From positions 1 to 20,195 of the forward strand of contig JAIYAJ010000059.1 of the NCBI GenBank assembly GCA_027489105.1: DNA of 20,195 nucleotides, given 5' to 3'. A program made the position numbers and the translations under genes. Shown here one piece after another: positions 17,780 to 20,195 of this stretch. Position 1 is the stretch's first letter, and each line of letters starts with the position of its first letter. Below the pieces are notes generated by a model. The model did no database searches. It was not told the DNA's origin and was given only the letters and a program-made list of their open reading frames with translations. Source of the DNA: Zymomonas sp. GTDB lineage: Bacteria; Pseudomonadota; Alphaproteobacteria; Sphingomonadales; Sphingomonadaceae.

Positions 17780-18655
17780 GATCACCCAATCCTTGCGGGC
17801 ATAACCCTGCGCATAGAGCAGCGCGGTCAGGTCGCAATGATCGACCCGCGCTCCGGCGGCTGCCGCCGTCCTGGGCTTGGCGTGATAGGCGACGCCCAGG
17901 CCTGCCGCCTGGATCATCGGGATATCGTTCGCGCCATCGCCCACCGCCAGGCAGGCGTCCGGCGCGATCCCATGCGCCGCCGCTTCAGCGAGCAGCGTCT
18001 CCCGCTTGGTCGCAGCCCCCACGATCGGGCGTGCGACGGTGCCCGCGAGCTTGCCATCGACGATCTCCAGCACGTTGGACAGGGCGCGAGTGAAACCGAT
18101 GTCCGCCGCCACGCGGTCGGCGAACGCGGTGAACCCGCCCGAGACGAGATAACAGTCGGCGCCGTGCGCCCGCATCGTGCGCACGAGCTCGCACGCGCCA
18201 CCCATCAGCACGACCCGCTCGGCATGGCAGCGATCGATCACCGACGCGTCGAGCCCCTTGAGCAGGGCAACGCGAGCATCGAGCGCCCCCTCGAAGTCAA
18301 GTTCTCCCCGCATCGCACGCTCGGTGATCTCGGCGATCTGCGGCTTGATCCCGGCATAGTCGGCCAGTTCGTCGATGCACTCGATCGTGATCATCGTCGA
18401 ATCCATGTCGGCCACCAGCATCTTCCGCCGCCGCTCGGCCTCGACCTGGACGATGACGTCCACGCTGCCGATCGCGCCTTCCAGCGCGGTGCGAACCGCC
18501 GGTGCATCGCCCTGGAACCGGATATCGCAGGCAACGCCCTCATCGAGCCAGAGCTGGCCGGTCGGCGTGGCGCCGGCCGAGCGGATGTGGTCCTCGGCTG
18601 CGGAAATATCCCCTGCGGCGAGCCGTTCGGATGCTATCAAGGTGGCGATGAACAC
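17777..18655 (-). CDS. serB: Phosphoserine phosphatase SerB
   Basis: SerB removes phosphate from L-phosphoserine, the last step of serine synthesis. The 292-residue product has the HAD motifs: DMDST at 83-87 (nucleophile D83), S172 in LVSGGF, K217, and GDGANDIPM at 239-247. An N-terminal ACT-like region of about 75 residues precedes the phosphatase domain, as is usual for this group. I chose the GTG at 18653-18655 (read [12 protein letters not shown]) because AGGGAA at 18662-18667 is a good Shine-Dalgarno with 6-base spacing, and because there is no plausible ATG. An upstream in-frame ATG at 18766 would add 37 residues lying antisense to the miaA Walker A region. The start overlaps the divergent miaA start by 8 bases. 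Confidence 0.93.
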   Translation of the reverse strand: MFIATLIASERLAAGDISAAEDHIRSAGATPTGQLWLDEGVACDIRFQGDAPAVRTALEGAIGSVDVIVQVEAERRRKMLVADMDSTMITIECIDELADYAGIKPQIAEITERAMRGELDFEGALDARVALLKGLDASVIDRCHAERVVLMGGACELVRTMRAHGADCYLVSGGFTAFADRVAADIGFTRALSNVLEIVDGKLAGTVARPIVGAATKRETLLAEAAAHGIAPDACLAVGDGANDIPMIQAAGLGVAYHAKPRTAAAAGARVDHCDLTALLYAQGYARKDWVI

Positions 18656-19595
18656 AAGCAATTCCCTGTCGACGATTCCGGTCGCGCTTATTGCGGGGCC
18701 GACGGCCAGCGGCAAGTCCGCATTGGCGGTACGGCTGGCCGAACTGTCCAACGGCGTCGTGATCAACGCCGATGCCAGCCAGGTCTATGCCGACCTGTGC
18801 ATCCTGTCTGCGCGCCCCGACGCCGCCGAGGAAGCCCGCGCGCCGCATCGGCTGTTCGGCTATCGCGACGCCGCGACCGCGTGCAGCGCCGCCGACTGGG
18901 CTGCCGACGCGCAGGCGGCTATCGATGAGGCCGCATCCGAGGGCCGGCTGCCGATCCTCGTCGGCGGCACCGGGCTCTACCTGCGTACATTGCTGTTCGG
19001 CATTGCGCCGGTTCCGGATATCGATCCTGGTGTAAGAGCCGAGGTCCGCGCCCTGCCCGCAGACGAAGCCTATGCCAGCTTGCTGCGTGAGGACCCGGCA
19101 ATGGGCCATCTACATCCGAACGACAGCAGCCGTATCGCCCGCGCGCTGGAGGTCGTGCGGTCGACAGGAACATCCCTGTCGGACTGGCAACGGCGGCTCG
19201 AAGGCGGGATCGCCGATCGCGTCTCGATTGCCGCCCGCATCCTCCTGCCGCCGCGCGATTGGCTACGCGAGCGTTGCGACAGGCGCTTCGAAGCCATGCT
19301 GGAACAGGGGGCTATCCAGGAGGTAGAAGCTCTGCTGGCGCGGCAACTTTCATCCGACTTGCCTGCGATGCGGGCGATCGGCGTGCCCGAGATTGCGGAC
19401 TGGCTGGGAGGCCGGATCGACCGCGAGACGATGGTTGTCCAGGGTCAGGCGGCGACCCGGCAATATGCCAAGCGCCAGTACACCTGGTTCCGCCACCAGC
19501 CGCCAGCCCACTGGCCCACCGTTCAAACGCAACTCAATAACTCAACGATAGACAAAATAGCAATTAAGTTACACGCAGAGGCGTTGACAGCATAG
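18648..19595 (+). CDS. miaA: tRNA dimethylallyltransferase MiaA
   Basis: MiaA transfers a dimethylallyl group to A37 of tRNAs that read codons starting with U. The 315-residue product has the P-loop GPTASGKS at 17-24, the conserved [21 protein letters not shown] and [14 protein letters not shown]. The usual Asp-Ser before the QVY motif reads Asp-Ala-Ser (DASQVY), a small variation. The ATG at 18648 has AAGG five bases upstream. The last 25 codons are much more AT-rich than the rest and encode a tail beyond the conserved core; this stretch overlaps the probable ilvB promoter. The 5' end overlaps serB. Confidence 0.95.
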   Translation: MNTSNSLSTIPVALIAGPTASGKSALAVRLAELSNGVVINADASQVYADLCILSARPDAAEEARAPHRLFGYRDAATACSAADWAADAQAAIDEAASEGRLPILVGGTGLYLRTLLFGIAPVPDIDPGVRAEVRALPADEAYASLLREDPAMGHLHPNDSSRIARALEVVRSTGTSLSDWQRRLEGGIADRVSIAARILLPPRDWLRERCDRRFEAMLEQGAIQEVEALLARQLSSDLPAMRAIGVPEIADWLGGRIDRETMVVQGQAATRQYAKRQYTWFRHQPPAHWPTVQTQLNNSTIDKIAIKLHAEALTA

Positions 19596-19612
19596 TTTAT
19601 TGTCTTTAGGCA
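19584..19612 (+). promoter_or_regulatory. Candidate promoter region of ilvB
   Basis: A perfect TTGACA (19584-19589) overlaps the end of miaA. With a 17-base spacer the -10 would be TAGGCA, a weak match, though the surrounding 19520-19610 stretch is conspicuously AT-rich for this genome. GACA and TGTC flank an 11-base AT-rich centre here (about 19586-19604), a possible operator. The short leader has no room for a leader-peptide attenuator. Confidence 0.4.
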
Positions 19613-19656
19613 GCCCGGCTTCAACCAGCGCGCTGCGGCGCACAAGGGGACGTGAC

Positions 19657-20195
19657 ATGACTGCCGAGATGACCGGTGCCGACATATTGCTCCAGGCTCT
19701 GACCGACCTGGGCGTGGAGGTCGTGTTCGGCTATCCCGGCGGCGCGGTCCTTCCGATCTACGACGCACTGTTCAAGCAGAAGCGTATTCGCCACATTCTG
19801 GTGCGCCATGAGGCGGGCGCGGTGCATGCGGCCGAAGGCTATGCCCGCTCGACCGGCAAGCCCGGCGTGGTGCTCGTGACCTCGGGTCCCGGCGCGACCA
19901 ACGCCGTCACCGGCATCGCCGACGCGCTGATGGATTCGATCCCGCTGGTGGTGCTGACGGGCCAGGTGGGCACTCCGCTGATCGGCACCGACGCCTTTCA
20001 GGAGTGCGACACGGTCGGCATCACCCGCCACTGCACCAAGCATAATTATCTGGTGAAGGATCCGGCCAAGCTCGGCGACGTGATCCACGAAGCTTTCCAC
20101 ATCGCGACCTCGGGCCGCCCCGGCCCGGTCGTGGTCGACCTGCCCAAGGACGTGCAGGTGGCGAGCGCCGCCTATCGCAAGCCGTCGATCCAGGC
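19657..20195 (+). CDS. ilvB: Acetolactate synthase large subunit (5' part, truncated by window edge)
   Basis: The enzyme joins pyruvate units (or pyruvate and 2-ketobutyrate) in the first common step of valine, leucine and isoleucine synthesis, using thiamine diphosphate and FAD. The 179 visible residues cover the N-terminal thiamine diphosphate-binding domain: [15 protein letters not shown], the catalytic Glu in [15 protein letters not shown] (E52), [20 protein letters not shown] and [14 protein letters not shown]. The family is about 570-590 residues, so two thirds lie beyond the right edge. AGGGG is about 8 bases before the ATG. ilvN would be expected next. Confidence 0.96.
   Translation, partial: MTAEMTGADILLQALTDLGVEVVFGYPGGAVLPIYDALFKQKRIRHILVRHEAGAVHAAEGYARSTGKPGVVLVTSGPGATNAVTGIADALMDSIPLVVLTGQVGTPLIGTDAFQECDTVGITRHCTKHNYLVKDPAKLGDVIHEAFHIATSGRPGPVVVDLPKDVQVASAAYRKPSIQ

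Noticed and set aside
18656..18766. ATG start for serB at 18766
   Set aside because: The extra 37 residues lie antisense to the miaA P-loop region and resemble no SerB N terminus; the GTG at 18655 has a good Shine-Dalgarno.
17717..18928. 403-codon plus-strand frame
   Set aside because: Antisense to serB, whose HAD motifs are all intact; composition is shadow-like.

Overview
This is a GC-rich chromosomal window that most likely comes from an alphaproteobacterium, probably a sphingomonad. The protein sequences, the GatCAB amidotransferase operon, the pyrB plus degenerate dihydroorotase pair, and the periplasmic TPR and Sel1/SPOR proteins all fit that group. It is mainly housekeeping DNA. I see no insertion sequence, integrase, CRISPR array or clear phage module. 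No stretch above 300 bases lacks a gene.

Layout. (1) 1-1507, minus strand: the 5' part of clpX (cut by the window edge) and all of clpP. A strong intrinsic terminator separates them, and each has a heat-shock-like promoter candidate. (2) 1639-2985, plus: an unrecognised multi-pass membrane protein lying between clpP and tig. (3) 3048-4799, minus: trigger factor with an unusual histidine-rich and Lys/Ala/Pro-rich tail, preceded by tRNA-Leu(UAG) with a good promoter. (4) 4948-8088, minus: a 1046-residue protein of unknown function, possibly carbohydrate-binding or glycan-active. (5) 8171-11426, minus: gatC-gatA-gatB, tightly overlapping. (6) 11578-15412, plus: a DUF3089-like alpha/beta hydrolase, ruvX, pyrB and a dihydroorotase homologue that has lost its metal ligands. 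Three of the four genes are joined by 4-base ATGA overlaps or sit close together. (7) 15404-17766: divergent periplasmic TPR and Sel1/SPOR proteins. (8) 17777-19595: serB and miaA, divergent with overlapping 5' ends. (9) 19657 to the end: the start of ilvB, the acetolactate synthase large subunit.

Functional themes are protein folding and degradation (tig, clpP, clpX), translation fidelity (tRNA-Leu, GatCAB, MiaA), pyrimidine synthesis (PyrB with a probable structural partner), serine and branched-chain amino acid synthesis (SerB, IlvB), and envelope proteins (TPR, SPOR, membrane protein, hydrolase).

The items most worth a second look are the 1046-residue orphan protein, the catalytically dead-looking PyrC next to PyrB, the trigger factor tail, the serB/miaA 5' overlap, and the paired RpoH-like promoters of clpP and clpX. 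All assignments rest on reading motifs by eye; no database search was run.
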